From the NCBI RefSeq assembly GCF_030758775.1, contig NZ_CP132384.1:372001-436000 (forward strand): a DNA stretch of 64,000 bases. The letters are read 5' to 3'. A program made the position numbers and the translations under genes. Positions 1 to 8,172 of this stretch are shown here, piece after piece. Numbering within the stretch: the stretch's first letter is position 1; every line of letters begins with the position of its first letter. This DNA is from Bifidobacterium asteroides. GTDB lineage: Bacteria > Actinomycetota > Actinomycetes > Actinomycetales > Bifidobacteriaceae. The notes under the pieces were generated by a model, which worked only from the letters and a program-made list of their open reading frames with translations, ran no database searches and had not been told where the DNA came from.

Positions 1-659
1 CCCCCGAGGGATCGGTGCTGATCGAGTGCGGCAAGACCAGGGTCATGTGCACGGCCTCCTTCACGCCGACGCTGCCCCGTTGGCGCAAGGACTCCGGGCT
101 GGGCTGGGTCACGGCCGAGTACGCCATGCTCCCCAGGGCCACCAGCGACCGTACTGCACGCGAGTCGGTCCGGGGAAAGGTCGGTGGCCGCACCCAGGAG
201 ATCAGCCGGCTGATAGGCCGTTGCCTGCGCGGTGTGGTGGATATGAAGGCCCTGGGCGAGAATCAGATCCAGCTGGACTGCGATGTGCTTCAGGCCGATG
301 GCGGCACCCGTACAGCCTCGGTCACCGGCGCCTATGTGGCCATGGTCGATGCCCTCCGATGGGCCCAGGACCACCATCACATCCGCAGTGCCGACAAGGT
401 GACCAAGGATTGCGTCTCGGCCGTCTCGGTGGGCATCATCGACGGCAAGCCCATGCTCGACCTTCCCTATCTGGAGGACAGCAGGGCCATGACCGATATG
501 AACGTATCCATGACCGGCTCCGGCGATTTCATAGAGGTACAGGGAACGGCGGAGCATCGTCCCTTCAATCGTCAGGAGCTTGGCATCTTGCTGGACCTGG
601 CAACCAAGGGGAACAAGGAGCTTCAGGCCGCTCAACGCAAGGCTCTCGCATCCGACTGA
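1..659 (+). CDS. rph: Ribonuclease PH, 5' end cut by window edge
   Basis: Phosphorolytic 3'-5' exoribonuclease that trims tRNA 3' ends. The reading frame is open from the first base: the residues before the first GTG codon (PEGS, then [16 protein letters not shown]) are the conserved beginning of RNase PH, so roughly 20 N-terminal residues lie outside the window. Family landmarks follow: [14 protein letters not shown], then [14 protein letters not shown] (phosphate and RNA contacts), and [23 protein letters not shown] near the active site. It ends with a normal stop, 35 bases before rdgB, with which it is probably co-transcribed. Identification is secure; only the start is missing. Confidence 0.95.
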   Translation, partial: PEGSVLIECGKTRVMCTASFTPTLPRWRKDSGLGWVTAEYAMLPRATSDRTARESVRGKVGGRTQEISRLIGRCLRGVVDMKALGENQIQLDCDVLQADGGTRTASVTGAYVAMVDALRWAQDHHHIRSADKVTKDCVSAVSVGIIDGKPMLDLPYLEDSRAMTDMNVSMTGSGDFIEVQGTAEHRPFNRQELGILLDLATKGNKELQAAQRKALASD

Positions 660-694
660 CGTCAGGAACAGGCATTTCAGGCAGGAGGATCGAT

Positions 695-1381
695 ATGGGG
701 CAAGCCAGAAAAGTGGTTGTGGCCACGCACAACGAGGGCAAACTAGGTGAGCTTCGTCGCATACTCGACGGTTTCCTGGCCGATGAGGGGCAGAGGATCG
801 AGCTGGTTTCGGCGGGGCAACTGGGTCTGTCCGATCCGGTAGAGACCGGCACCACCTTTCAGGAGAACGCCCTTATCAAGGCTGGGCAGGCTGCTCGGGA
901 GTCAGGTCTGCCCGCGCTGGCGGACGACTCGGGGCTGGTAGTTGATGTGATGGGCTCTGCCCCGGGGATCCTTTCGGCAAGGTGGAGCGGCCGCCACGGT
1001 GATGACCAGGCCAACTTGGAGCTCTTGCTGAACCAGCTGAACGACATTCCCGATGATCACAGGGGAGGGCGGTTTGTCTGTGCTGCCGCCTTGGTCGTTC
1101 CGGATGTGCCAGGGTACGCCGTCCGGGGACGTCAAGTGACCAGGGTCGGAGAGATGCCCGGAAGCATCATCCGCCAGGCGCGAGGGGACAATGGGTTCGG
1201 CTACGACCCGATCTTCGTGCCCCTTGATCAGCCTCGGCGTGCCAGCGACCAGCAGCCGCTGACCTCGGCGGAAATGACTTCGGATGAAAAGAACGCCATT
1301 TCGCACAGGGGCAAGGCCTTGGCGGCCATCATGCCGATTCTCATCGGCTGGGTGCTGGGGGATGGCCACATTAGAGGCTGA
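695..1381 (+). CDS. rdgB: XTP/dITP pyrophosphatase (Ham1/RdgB family)
   Basis: Removes non-canonical purine nucleoside triphosphates (XTP, dITP) from the nucleotide pool by hydrolysis to the monophosphate. The 228-residue product starts MGQARKVVVATHNEGKLGEL, with the family substrate-binding SxNxGK-like motif as THNEGK. It also has TGTTFQENALIKA, the catalytic ADDSGLVVD segment, GDNGFGYDPIF and the C-terminal SHRGKAL motif. I chose ATG 695 because the conserved N terminus begins there and an AGGAGG-like site (682-687) precedes it; the frame is open further upstream only as a shadow of rph. The rph-rdgB pair is a common actinobacterial arrangement. Confidence 0.95.
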   Translation: MGQARKVVVATHNEGKLGELRRILDGFLADEGQRIELVSAGQLGLSDPVETGTTFQENALIKAGQAARESGLPALADDSGLVVDVMGSAPGILSARWSGRHGDDQANLELLLNQLNDIPDDHRGGRFVCAAALVVPDVPGYAVRGRQVTRVGEMPGSIIRQARGDNGFGYDPIFVPLDQPRRASDQQPLTSAEMTSDEKNAISHRGKALAAIMPILIGWVLGDGHIRG

Positions 1382-1408
1382 TAAATCCTTATAGATTCCG
1401 TACGGTGA

Positions 1409-1585
1409 ACGGTCGCGAAACATCAACGATCATGTTCTGAGTGCCGGTCGCACTTGAAGCATGCAAGGAAACGCGAAGGTGCGATTTTTTTATCTCTATG
1501 ATACAGTCTGCGGTATTGGGGACAACTTAAAAACAGAGCCGATCTGTTCTATCAGATGATTCCATCGGGATTTGGGGGTTTCGTA
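1409..1585 (+). promoter_or_regulatory. Leader of surface paralog 1
   Basis: About 180 non-coding bases before the first surface paralog. They align with the leaders of the other four: GGTCGCGAAACA at the left end, TTGAAGCATG, GCGAAGGTGCGATTT, TTATCTCTATGATACAGTC, a TTGGGGACAA-like segment, and the G-run TTTGGGGG just before the TTG start. The promoter must lie here because each unit stands alone, and TATGAT at 1497-1502 is a possible -10 without a convincing -35. This copy is the most diverged at its left end, where CACCCTATCTGAATCCCAGAT of the other leaders is not preserved. Confidence 0.5.
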
Positions 1586-4516
1586 TTGAAGCGATTGCAA
1601 GAACGGAACAATAAGGGATCACTGCATATGAACCGTTCGATCATCGCCATTCTGATAACCCTTCTGGCGACACTGGCCATGGTTGTTCCGCTTGGGTTGA
1701 GCGCTCTTTCGGCCAGTCAGGCCAATGCCATCGATGGACAGGATGAAACGGCGAGCAGGAAGCCCCTGCTCTATAGGATGATGGCCTTCAACGACAGGAT
1801 CGATACCTATCAGGATGAGCTGCGCATGGACTTCATCCTGCGGGTAAAACACAACGAGTTCAAGCCGGATTGTGTCGACCTTGGTAAGGCAGACACCGGT
1901 GGTAAGTCAAATTGCAATTTATCTTTTGTATATCAGTATGTTGGTTCTGATAACCCTGCAGATTATCATCGTGTAAAGTATATAAACACTATAACTCCAG
2001 ATGATTATCTTGAAAATAACAAAACTGGGTATGCATATGATGGAGCTACAGCGTGGGCTGATAATCATCTGCAGCGCTTTACTGTTCATAAGGTAATCAA
2101 TTCGGGTTTATACGACTACTTGGCCATATCCATCGAAGGCGACATGAACATTGCGGATAAGTCTACAGATCCCGCAAAGTTCGTGGCTGGTGGTCACCCT
2201 GAGCCCTTGAATGTCTTTGCTATCGTTGGTGAACAGAATGATGCCCTATCCTGTGGTAGCTCTTCGTGGGCATGGGGTACCGAAACCTGCTCAACTTTCG
2301 ATCCAGCCTCCATGAGTGATTTACAGGCTCAGGATAGATATTCAAATATCACCGCGAGTTTATCGAAGGATAAACAGATGAAAGTGTATATGGGTGACTG
2401 CTTGGGTAGCGGAGGAGACGACCTGCAATGCAGCGGCCCATATTCCTGGGTTGGGTGGGACAGCAACCCATATCTCTATCGAAACCATCAGGCTAATTGG
2501 GGTATGGTGACCGATTATGGTTTTCCGGCTTATAGCGATGGCACGGTTGGAAATATAAATGCCACAGCCCCGGGTACGGCCCCGGCACGGTCTTTCTTCG
2601 TGTATTGGATGAACTTGCGTGGTCCAGGCAACAAAACCAATGGCATATGTTCTGAGACCAGTTCCTATTACTATCAGTGGGTGGCTCTTAAGGACAGCCA
2701 GTGGGTGCCTGTTAAGGAACTGACTCCTGAGCCGGTCCTGGTGACAGGCCAGCAGCCGAGTCCCAACACTTTGACTACCACCTACGGACTGCAGGGCATG
2801 GTCAATACCAATGGCGCTTATAACGTTAATCCGACCGACCCAAAGTATGCGAATACCACCAACGTGCTTTTTGCGACTGATAAGGATGGCAATCCTATGC
2901 CTGCTCAGAAGGCTGATGGCGGGATTGATTTCAAGGAGGCCAAGGAGAAGCAGGATCTCGACGGTTATTTCAAGCTGGTGACCTGGCCTGACACCAGGAA
3001 TTCTGATGGCACGGAATGTACAGCCGTCAGCCCTGAGGTGTACAGCCCCAAGAGCGCTGGTCTTGTGGGGATTGACGATAACATGTCCGCCGCGCAAAAG
3101 GATACGAATCTCTCTGCGGGTTGGACGATTGATACTGCTTTTTATAAGTATAATGTGCCTCGTCCTGATGATCCGACAATCACCAAGATCCAGAATGATG
3201 CGGATGCCGGCTTGGATGCTTCTGGGAGCGTGTATACGTCGAAGCTTGACCCGATAATCAGTGGTGAGTGCACGCCTTCCAAGGATGAGAAGCATCCCAA
3301 TACGGTTGTTCTATATGGAGAGGATCCCACCAATCCGATTGCGGATGGGCAGGGCACGAATGGCGATGACTTGGTGAAAAGCTCGGACACCTGGGGGTTC
3401 AGGCTGGGGGAAGCTGTTTGCGAGACCGACACTGGCAGCAAGCAGGGAGGGTCCTGGTGGATACAGGACACCAATAAGCAGTATCCGTCGCCGGACCCCG
3501 GCAACAAGTACAACGGCTACAGGCGTTATCACGCCTGGGTGGTTGAGTCCACGTCAGGGTTCGGCTTGACCTCCTACTTCTCGAATGTCGGCACGGCTTA
3601 TTTCGTTTCGGGAGAAAACGTCCCGGATGCCAGCAAGTTCTCGGTCACTGTGCCTCATACCGTCAACGGGAGCCTGCCGACAGGTTCGGTGGTCACGTTC
3701 AGGGGTGAGGTGTCGCCTGTGTATACGGCCTGGTCGTCGGGAAGTCTGGGGATGACGGATTCGAGGATGGCTGTTTCGATGAAGCAGAATGCTGCCTCGG
3801 GCTGGACCAGTCTGTTGACCACTCCGGCCAACACCTTCCAGAGGGATGCGGCGGTTGGCGCTGCTCCTTCCGTCGCTGACCCCGCATCAGGTCTCACGCT
3901 GAACCTGACCAAGACGGCGGCTTCCACCTGGTCCTGGTCGCTGAATATCCCTGCTGACAAGTTCACTGGTTATAACGGTGACGATGAAACGCAGACATAC
4001 ACCTTCCAGGTTGAAATGGTCAACCCGATGAACCTCCGTTCGGGCCCGGCGTCCATCGAGCGGAAGGTCGACATGACGCCCACCACGCTGACCATTGACC
4101 GCCATGACGTCTTCCAGGTAGCGGGCAGGGCCTACAAGTATGTCAATGGAAACACGAAGGTTCCTGAGACCAAGGGGACCATGGTGCATGTGACCTGGCC
4201 TGACAACACTGGCACGGATGTGTCTGTGGGGGACCAGGGCTTATGGCAGGCGGTCCCGCCTGAGGGGATGAAGCAGGGGGATGTCGCCGTCCAGGTGCTT
4301 TCGGATGATGCCGAGGGCCCTGACGCGCAGGGTCGGTTCCAGGGCGGGAACCAGTCGGCCTCGGTGTCGCAGGAGCTGGAGTTCCGGCCTTCGACCTCCT
4401 CCCTGCCGCTGACCGGCGGATGGCCGCTTTCCGTGCTCAGGATCCTGCTGCTGATAGCCTTAGGCCTGGTGGGCTTCGTGGCTTGCCTGAGGAACAAGCA
4501 GGAAAGCCGCCACTGA
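1586..4516 (+). CDS. Sortase-anchored surface protein, paralog 1 of 5
   Basis: A 976-residue secreted protein with no recognised function. Signal peptide about residues 1-48 (KRLQER basic head, hydrophobic ILITLLATLAMVVPLGL, end ASQANA). The C-terminal signal is LPLTG at about 940, then a hydrophobic stretch and a basic tail RNKQESRH, so it should be linked to the cell wall. The N-terminal two thirds have ten cysteines and many aromatic motifs (CSGPYSWVGW, NWGMVTDYGFP, SYYYQWVALKD). The last third looks like bacterial Ig-type folds (VFQVAGRAYKYVNG, VTWPDNTGTDVSVGDQG). I chose TTG 1586, preceded by a G-run, because only this start is conserved in all five copies; ATG 1629 would cut into the signal peptide. 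A stretch near 1890-2060 is clearly AT-richer than its flanks. From 3393 on it is almost identical to paralog 5. Confidence 0.85.
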   Translation: MKRLQERNNKGSLHMNRSIIAILITLLATLAMVVPLGLSALSASQANAIDGQDETASRKPLLYRMMAFNDRIDTYQDELRMDFILRVKHNEFKPDCVDLGKADTGGKSNCNLSFVYQYVGSDNPADYHRVKYINTITPDDYLENNKTGYAYDGATAWADNHLQRFTVHKVINSGLYDYLAISIEGDMNIADKSTDPAKFVAGGHPEPLNVFAIVGEQNDALSCGSSSWAWGTETCSTFDPASMSDLQAQDRYSNITASLSKDKQMKVYMGDCLGSGGDDLQCSGPYSWVGWDSNPYLYRNHQANWGMVTDYGFPAYSDGTVGNINATAPGTAPARSFFVYWMNLRGPGNKTNGICSETSSYYYQWVALKDSQWVPVKELTPEPVLVTGQQPSPNTLTTTYGLQGMVNTNGAYNVNPTDPKYANTTNVLFATDKDGNPMPAQKADGGIDFKEAKEKQDLDGYFKLVTWPDTRNSDGTECTAVSPEVYSPKSAGLVGIDDNMSAAQKDTNLSAGWTIDTAFYKYNVPRPDDPTITKIQNDADAGLDASGSVYTSKLDPIISGECTPSKDEKHPNTVVLYGEDPTNPIADGQGTNGDDLVKSSDTWGFRLGEAVCETDTGSKQGGSWWIQDTNKQYPSPDPGNKYNGYRRYHAWVVESTSGFGLTSYFSNVGTAYFVSGENVPDASKFSVTVPHTVNGSLPTGSVVTFRGEVSPVYTAWSSGSLGMTDSRMAVSMKQNAASGWTSLLTTPANTFQRDAAVGAAPSVADPASGLTLNLTKTAASTWSWSLNIPADKFTGYNGDDETQTYTFQVEMVNPMNLRSGPASIERKVDMTPTTLTIDRHDVFQVAGRAYKYVNGNTKVPETKGTMVHVTWPDNTGTDVSVGDQGLWQAVPPEGMKQGDVAVQVLSDDAEGPDAQGRFQGGNQSASVSQELEFRPSTSSLPLTGGWPLSVLRILLLIALGLVGFVACLRNKQESRH

Positions 4517-4530
4517 CCCCGGCAGCATAA

Positions 4531-4592
4531 GAACAGGGCCCGCCCTCATCCTTCCAATTCCATGGAGATGAGAGCAGGCCCTGTTCTTTTTT
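4531..4592 (+). terminator. Terminator of paralog 1
   Basis: Long inverted repeat GAACAGGGCCCGCCCTCATC against GATGAGAGCAGGCCCTGTTC with a short loop, followed by a run of T. The same hairpin family follows paralogs 2, 4 and 5, so it belongs to the duplicated unit. Confidence 0.85.
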
Positions 4593-4706
4593 ATTCCTCT
4601 GATGCAGCCGTTACGCCACTCGCGCCTGCAACGTGTCCTCCGGTAAAGACAAGATACTGCTTCTGGTCAGCTAGGTCCTGGGCTTGCCGGGGTCAAGACC
4701 TTGGAC
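4593..4706. repeat. Spacer 1 with tRNA-Leu remnant
   Basis: No gene. TTACGCCACTCGCGC at 4611-4625 is identical to 17753-17767, the 5' end of the intact tRNA-Leu gene on the minus strand. It is followed by diverged sequence (CAACGTGTCCTCCGG, AAAGACAAGATACTGCTTCT) that aligns with spacer 2 and with DNA beside the intact tRNA genes. The rest of tRNA-Leu and all of tRNA-Thr are gone. Read as a decayed copy of the tRNA-containing end of the duplicated unit. Confidence 0.65.
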
Positions 4707-4890
4707 AGTCGAAAAACACCCTATCTGAATCCCAGATTATGCCTTCCATCTCTGTACTCTTGGAACGCGTAAACAAGGAATGAAGATGCATTTTTGTGCT
4801 CTATATTCAGTTGGCTTAATTGGGGATGAGTCAAAAACGGGGTTGATCTGTTCTGGAGCATGATTTCATTGTGGTTTGGGGGGTATTGTA
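4707..4890 (+). promoter_or_regulatory. Leader of surface paralog 2
   Basis: Conserved leader module: AAACACCCTATCTGAATCCC, a TGAAGATGCAT segment, GTGCTCTATATTCAGTTGGC, GATCTGTTCTGGAGCATGAT, then GTTTGGGGGGTATTGTA directly before the TTG start. The right half is nearly identical to the leader of paralog 3. CTATAT/TATATT near 4801 is a possible -10. The G-run is a strong, if unusual, ribosome-binding site. Confidence 0.5.
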
Positions 4891-7794
4891 TTGAAGCGTT
4901 TGCAAGAACGGGACAATAAGGGATCATTGCACGTAAGCCGTTCGATCATCGCCGTTCTGGTAACTCTTCTGGCGACGCTGGCCATGGTTGTTCCGTTGGG
5001 GCTGAGCGCTTTGTCAGCCAGTCAGGCCAATGCCATCGATGGACAGGACGAAACGGCCAGCAGGAAGCCAATGCTCTATAGGATGATGGGCTACAACAAC
5101 AAGGTAGATGCATGGCAGGATGAGCTGCGCATGGACTTCATCCTGCGCGTGAAACACAACGAGTTCGACCCATCTTGCGCCAATAGTAGCGGTGGTGCCG
5201 ATACCCGGGGCAATTGCAATCTGGCCTTTGTCTATCAGTACAAGGGCTCAGATAGTCCATCATATTATCGCAGAATAAAGTATCTGAACACCATAGCTTC
5301 AGCGTCATCCTCGGATCAGCCCTGGTCCGGAGCCTACAAGTGGGCGCAGAACAGGGATGAGTACTTCACCGTGCACACGATAATCAATTCTGGTTTATAT
5401 GACTATCTGACCATTTCCATTGAGGGTGATCTGGCGCTGAAGAATTCTGCTGATGCGTCATATTACCAACCTGGTGGTGCCGACGAACCCCTGAATATCT
5501 ACGCAGTCGTTGGACAGCAGAACGGGGCATTGTCCTGCCTGCGCCCTAGCAACTCGTGGAGTTGGTCTAGCGGAATCGATGACTGTACCACTTTCAACCC
5601 TGAAACTATGATTAATGCGCCAGATAGGGTATCGAATATTACAGCATCTTTAGCAGCAGATGGTAAGTACATCAAACTATTTATGGGCGACTGTCTGGGT
5701 AAGGGTGCTGATCTTCAGTGCAGTGGCCCGTATTCTTGGGTAGGCTGGGATAACAATCCATTACTCTATGGAGGCAATCAGTCCAACTGGGGTATGGTGA
5801 CCGACTATGGTTTTCCTAACTATTCGAGCCTTGGCACTGGGGCGATCGCCGGCACTGCTCCTGGCACAGCTCCGGCACGGTCATTCTTCGTGTACTGGCT
5901 GAATGCTCGTGGCAGCACTGTCTATAACCCGGACGGGATATGTTCTGAAACTAATTCCTATTACTATCAGTGGGTGGCTCTGAAGGATGGCCAATGGGTG
6001 CCTGTTGATGAGCTGACTCCCGAGCCGGTCCTGGTGACAGGCCAGCAGCCGTCTCCCAATACGGTCACCACCACGTCAGGCAAGCAATTTCAAGCCTCTA
6101 ATTATTCGGCTTTCAACGTACCCAAACAGCCGAAAAACCCCAATGAGATGTTTGCTACTGATAAGGATGGCAATCCTATGCCCGCCCAGAAGGCTGATGG
6201 CGGGATTGATTTCAAGGAGGCCAAGGCCAAGCAGGATCTTGATGGCTATTTCAAGATGGTCACCTGGCCTGTCACCACGAATAGGGATGGCAGCGCTTGT
6301 ACCGTCGGTCCTGAAGTGTACAACCCTGAGCGGAAAGGTCTTGTCGGAATACGTGACGGCATGAACAGCTCGGATATAGAACGAAACCTTTCTGCTGGTT
6401 GGACGATTAATAGTGCTTTTTACAAGTATGATGTGCCTCGCCCTAAGGATCCGACGATCACCAACATCCAGAATGATGCAGATGGCAGCTTGGATGCTTC
6501 GGGGAGCGTGTATACATCGAAGCTTGATCCGGTGGTCAGTGGCGAGTGCACGCCTTCCAAGGATGCCGCGCATCCCAACAAGGTTGTTCTCTACGGGGAG
6601 GATCCCGCCAATCCCATCAGTGACGAGCAGAGCCAGAACGGCGGGGACTTGGTGAAGACCGCGGACACGTGGGGGTTCAAGCTTGGTGAAGTTGAGTGCA
6701 AGGTCGATCCCAAGAGCAAGCAGGGAGGGTCTTGGCAGATACAGGACACCAACAAGCAATACCCATCGCCGGACCCAGGCAACAAGTATGACGGGTACAG
6801 GCGCTATCACGCCTGGGAGATCGAGTCCACGTCCGGTTTCGGCTTGACCTCGTTCTTCTCGAATATCGGCACGGCTTATTTCGTCTCGGGGGAGAACGTG
6901 CCGGATGCGAGCAAGTTCTCGGTGACGGTGCCTCATACGGTCAACGGGAGTCTGCCTGAAGGTTCGGTCGTCGTGTTCAAAGGTGAAGTGTCTCCTGTAT
7001 ATACGGCCTGGTCCTCGGGAAAGCTGGGGATGGCGGATTCCAAGATGGCCATTTCCGTGAAGCAGAAGACCGCCTCGGACTGGACCAGTCTGGTGACTAC
7101 TCCGGCCAACACCTTCCAGAGGGATGCGGCAGCCGGCACCACGTCTTCCGTCTCGGATTCCACGACGGGCCTCACGCTTAGCTTGACCAAGACGGCGGAT
7201 TCCAATTGGTCGTGGTCGCTGAATATCCCCGCTGACAAGTTCAGCGGCTACAACGGCGGCGATGAGACTCAGATGTATGACTTTCAGGTTGAGATGATCA
7301 ACCCGATGAACATCCGTTCGGCCCCGGCATCCATCGAGCGGAAAGTTGACATCACACCGACCACGCTGACCTTGGAGCGGTACGATGTCTTCCAAGTAGC
7401 GGGCAAGGCCTATAAGTATGTCAATGGCAACACGAGGGTTCCAGAGGCCAAGGGGACCGTGGTGCATGTGACTTGGCCTGACAATACTGGCACGGATGTG
7501 ACTGTTGGGGACCAGGGCTTGTGGCAGGCGACCCCGCCTGAGGGCATCAATCAGGGGCGGTTCTCTGCTCAGGTGCTTTCGGATGATGCCGAGGGCCCTG
7601 ACGCGCAGGGCCGGTTCCAGGGCGGGAACCAGTCGGCCTCGGTGTCGCACGCGTTGGAGTTCCGTCCTTCCAACTCGGCTTTGCCGCTTACCGGGGGATG
7701 GCCGCTTTCCGTGCTCAAAATCCTGCTGCTGATAGCCCTCGGCCTGGCCGGCCTCGTGGCCTGCCTGAGGAACAGGCAGGAAAGCCGGCACTGA
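4891..7794 (+). CDS. Sortase-anchored surface protein, paralog 2 of 5
   Basis: 967-residue paralog: signal peptide ending ASQANA, ten extracellular cysteines in the same order as its siblings, Ig-like C-terminal third, LPLTG at about 931 in the context SALPLTGGWPLSVLKILLL. It is closest to paralog 3: both carry the block KYLNTIASASSSDQPWSGAY, a long identical stretch over the LALKNSADASYYQPGG block, and almost the same last 250 bases. The TTG at 4891 is the conserved start; the upstream TTG at 4876 lies inside the G-rich ribosome-binding site and is unlikely. Role unknown; an adhesin or glycan-binding wall protein is the plain guess. Carries its own leader and terminator, so it is probably a single-gene transcript. 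Confidence 0.85.
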   Translation: MKRLQERDNKGSLHVSRSIIAVLVTLLATLAMVVPLGLSALSASQANAIDGQDETASRKPMLYRMMGYNNKVDAWQDELRMDFILRVKHNEFDPSCANSSGGADTRGNCNLAFVYQYKGSDSPSYYRRIKYLNTIASASSSDQPWSGAYKWAQNRDEYFTVHTIINSGLYDYLTISIEGDLALKNSADASYYQPGGADEPLNIYAVVGQQNGALSCLRPSNSWSWSSGIDDCTTFNPETMINAPDRVSNITASLAADGKYIKLFMGDCLGKGADLQCSGPYSWVGWDNNPLLYGGNQSNWGMVTDYGFPNYSSLGTGAIAGTAPGTAPARSFFVYWLNARGSTVYNPDGICSETNSYYYQWVALKDGQWVPVDELTPEPVLVTGQQPSPNTVTTTSGKQFQASNYSAFNVPKQPKNPNEMFATDKDGNPMPAQKADGGIDFKEAKAKQDLDGYFKMVTWPVTTNRDGSACTVGPEVYNPERKGLVGIRDGMNSSDIERNLSAGWTINSAFYKYDVPRPKDPTITNIQNDADGSLDASGSVYTSKLDPVVSGECTPSKDAAHPNKVVLYGEDPANPISDEQSQNGGDLVKTADTWGFKLGEVECKVDPKSKQGGSWQIQDTNKQYPSPDPGNKYDGYRRYHAWEIESTSGFGLTSFFSNIGTAYFVSGENVPDASKFSVTVPHTVNGSLPEGSVVVFKGEVSPVYTAWSSGKLGMADSKMAISVKQKTASDWTSLVTTPANTFQRDAAAGTTSSVSDSTTGLTLSLTKTADSNWSWSLNIPADKFSGYNGGDETQMYDFQVEMINPMNIRSAPASIERKVDITPTTLTLERYDVFQVAGKAYKYVNGNTRVPEAKGTVVHVTWPDNTGTDVTVGDQGLWQATPPEGINQGRFSAQVLSDDAEGPDAQGRFQGGNQSASVSHALEFRPSNSALPLTGGWPLSVLKILLLIALGLAGLVACLRNRQESRH

Positions 7795-7810
7795 CCTCGG
7801 TCGTATAAGA

Positions 7811-7869
7811 CAGGGACCGCTCTCATCCTTCCAATTCCATGGAGATGAGCGCGGGCCCTGTTTTTTTTT
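7811..7869 (+). terminator. Terminator of paralog 2
   Basis: CAGGGACCGCTCTCATC pairs with GATGAGCGCGGGCCCTG; nine T residues follow at once. It is a homologue of the paralog 1 terminator. Confidence 0.85.
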
Positions 7870-7989
7870 AATTCCCGTGTTGCTGCCGTTGCCAAGGCAG
7901 TATTCGCCCCCAATCCGGAACGACCCGAAAAAGACAACATATTGCTTCTCACCAGCTGGGTGCTGGTCCTGCATTGTCGAGAACTTGAA
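7870..7989. repeat. Spacer 2 with tRNA-linker remnant
   Basis: No gene. CTGCCGTTGCCAAGGCAG (7883-7900) matches the linker between the intact tRNA-Leu and tRNA-Thr genes (CTGCCGTTGAAAGGGCAG, 17780-17797). The next part, TTCGCCCCCAATCCGGA and then AAAAAGACAACAT, matches the sequence just beyond tRNA-Thr (from about 17881). Both tRNA bodies are missing, as if deleted from a copy of the locus. The rest is shared with spacer 1. Confidence 0.6.
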
Positions 7990-8172
7990 CCGCCGCAAAA
8001 CACCCGATTTGAATCCCAGATTTTGCCCTTCATTTCTGTAGCCTTGAAAAGGCAAAGAACAATTTATATGCATTGTTGTGCTCTATGTGCAGTTGCCTTA
8101 ATTGGGGGTAGGTCAAAAGCAGACTTGATTTGTTCTGGAGCATGATTTCATTGTGGTTTGGGGGGTATTGTA
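7990..8172 (+). promoter_or_regulatory. Leader of surface paralog 3
   Basis: Same leader module: AAAACACCCGATTTGAATCC at the left, GTGCTCTATGTGCAGTTGCC in the middle, then TTGTTCTGGAGCATGATTTC and the G-run directly before TTG 8173. The last 40 bases are identical to those before paralog 2, including the G-run and spacing. Confidence 0.5.

Noticed and set aside
26-694. Long open frame running from rph into rdgB, suggesting a 451-residue protein
   Set aside because: The first 220 codons read rph in the wrong frame (Pro/Arg/His-rich, no family). RdgB homology starts at ATG 695 with its own ribosome-binding site.
6076-8073. Minus-strand open frame of 665 codons across paralog 2
   Set aside because: Antisense shadow of a GC-biased coding region; composition is Arg/His-rich and the plus-strand frame has clear signal peptide and sorting signal.
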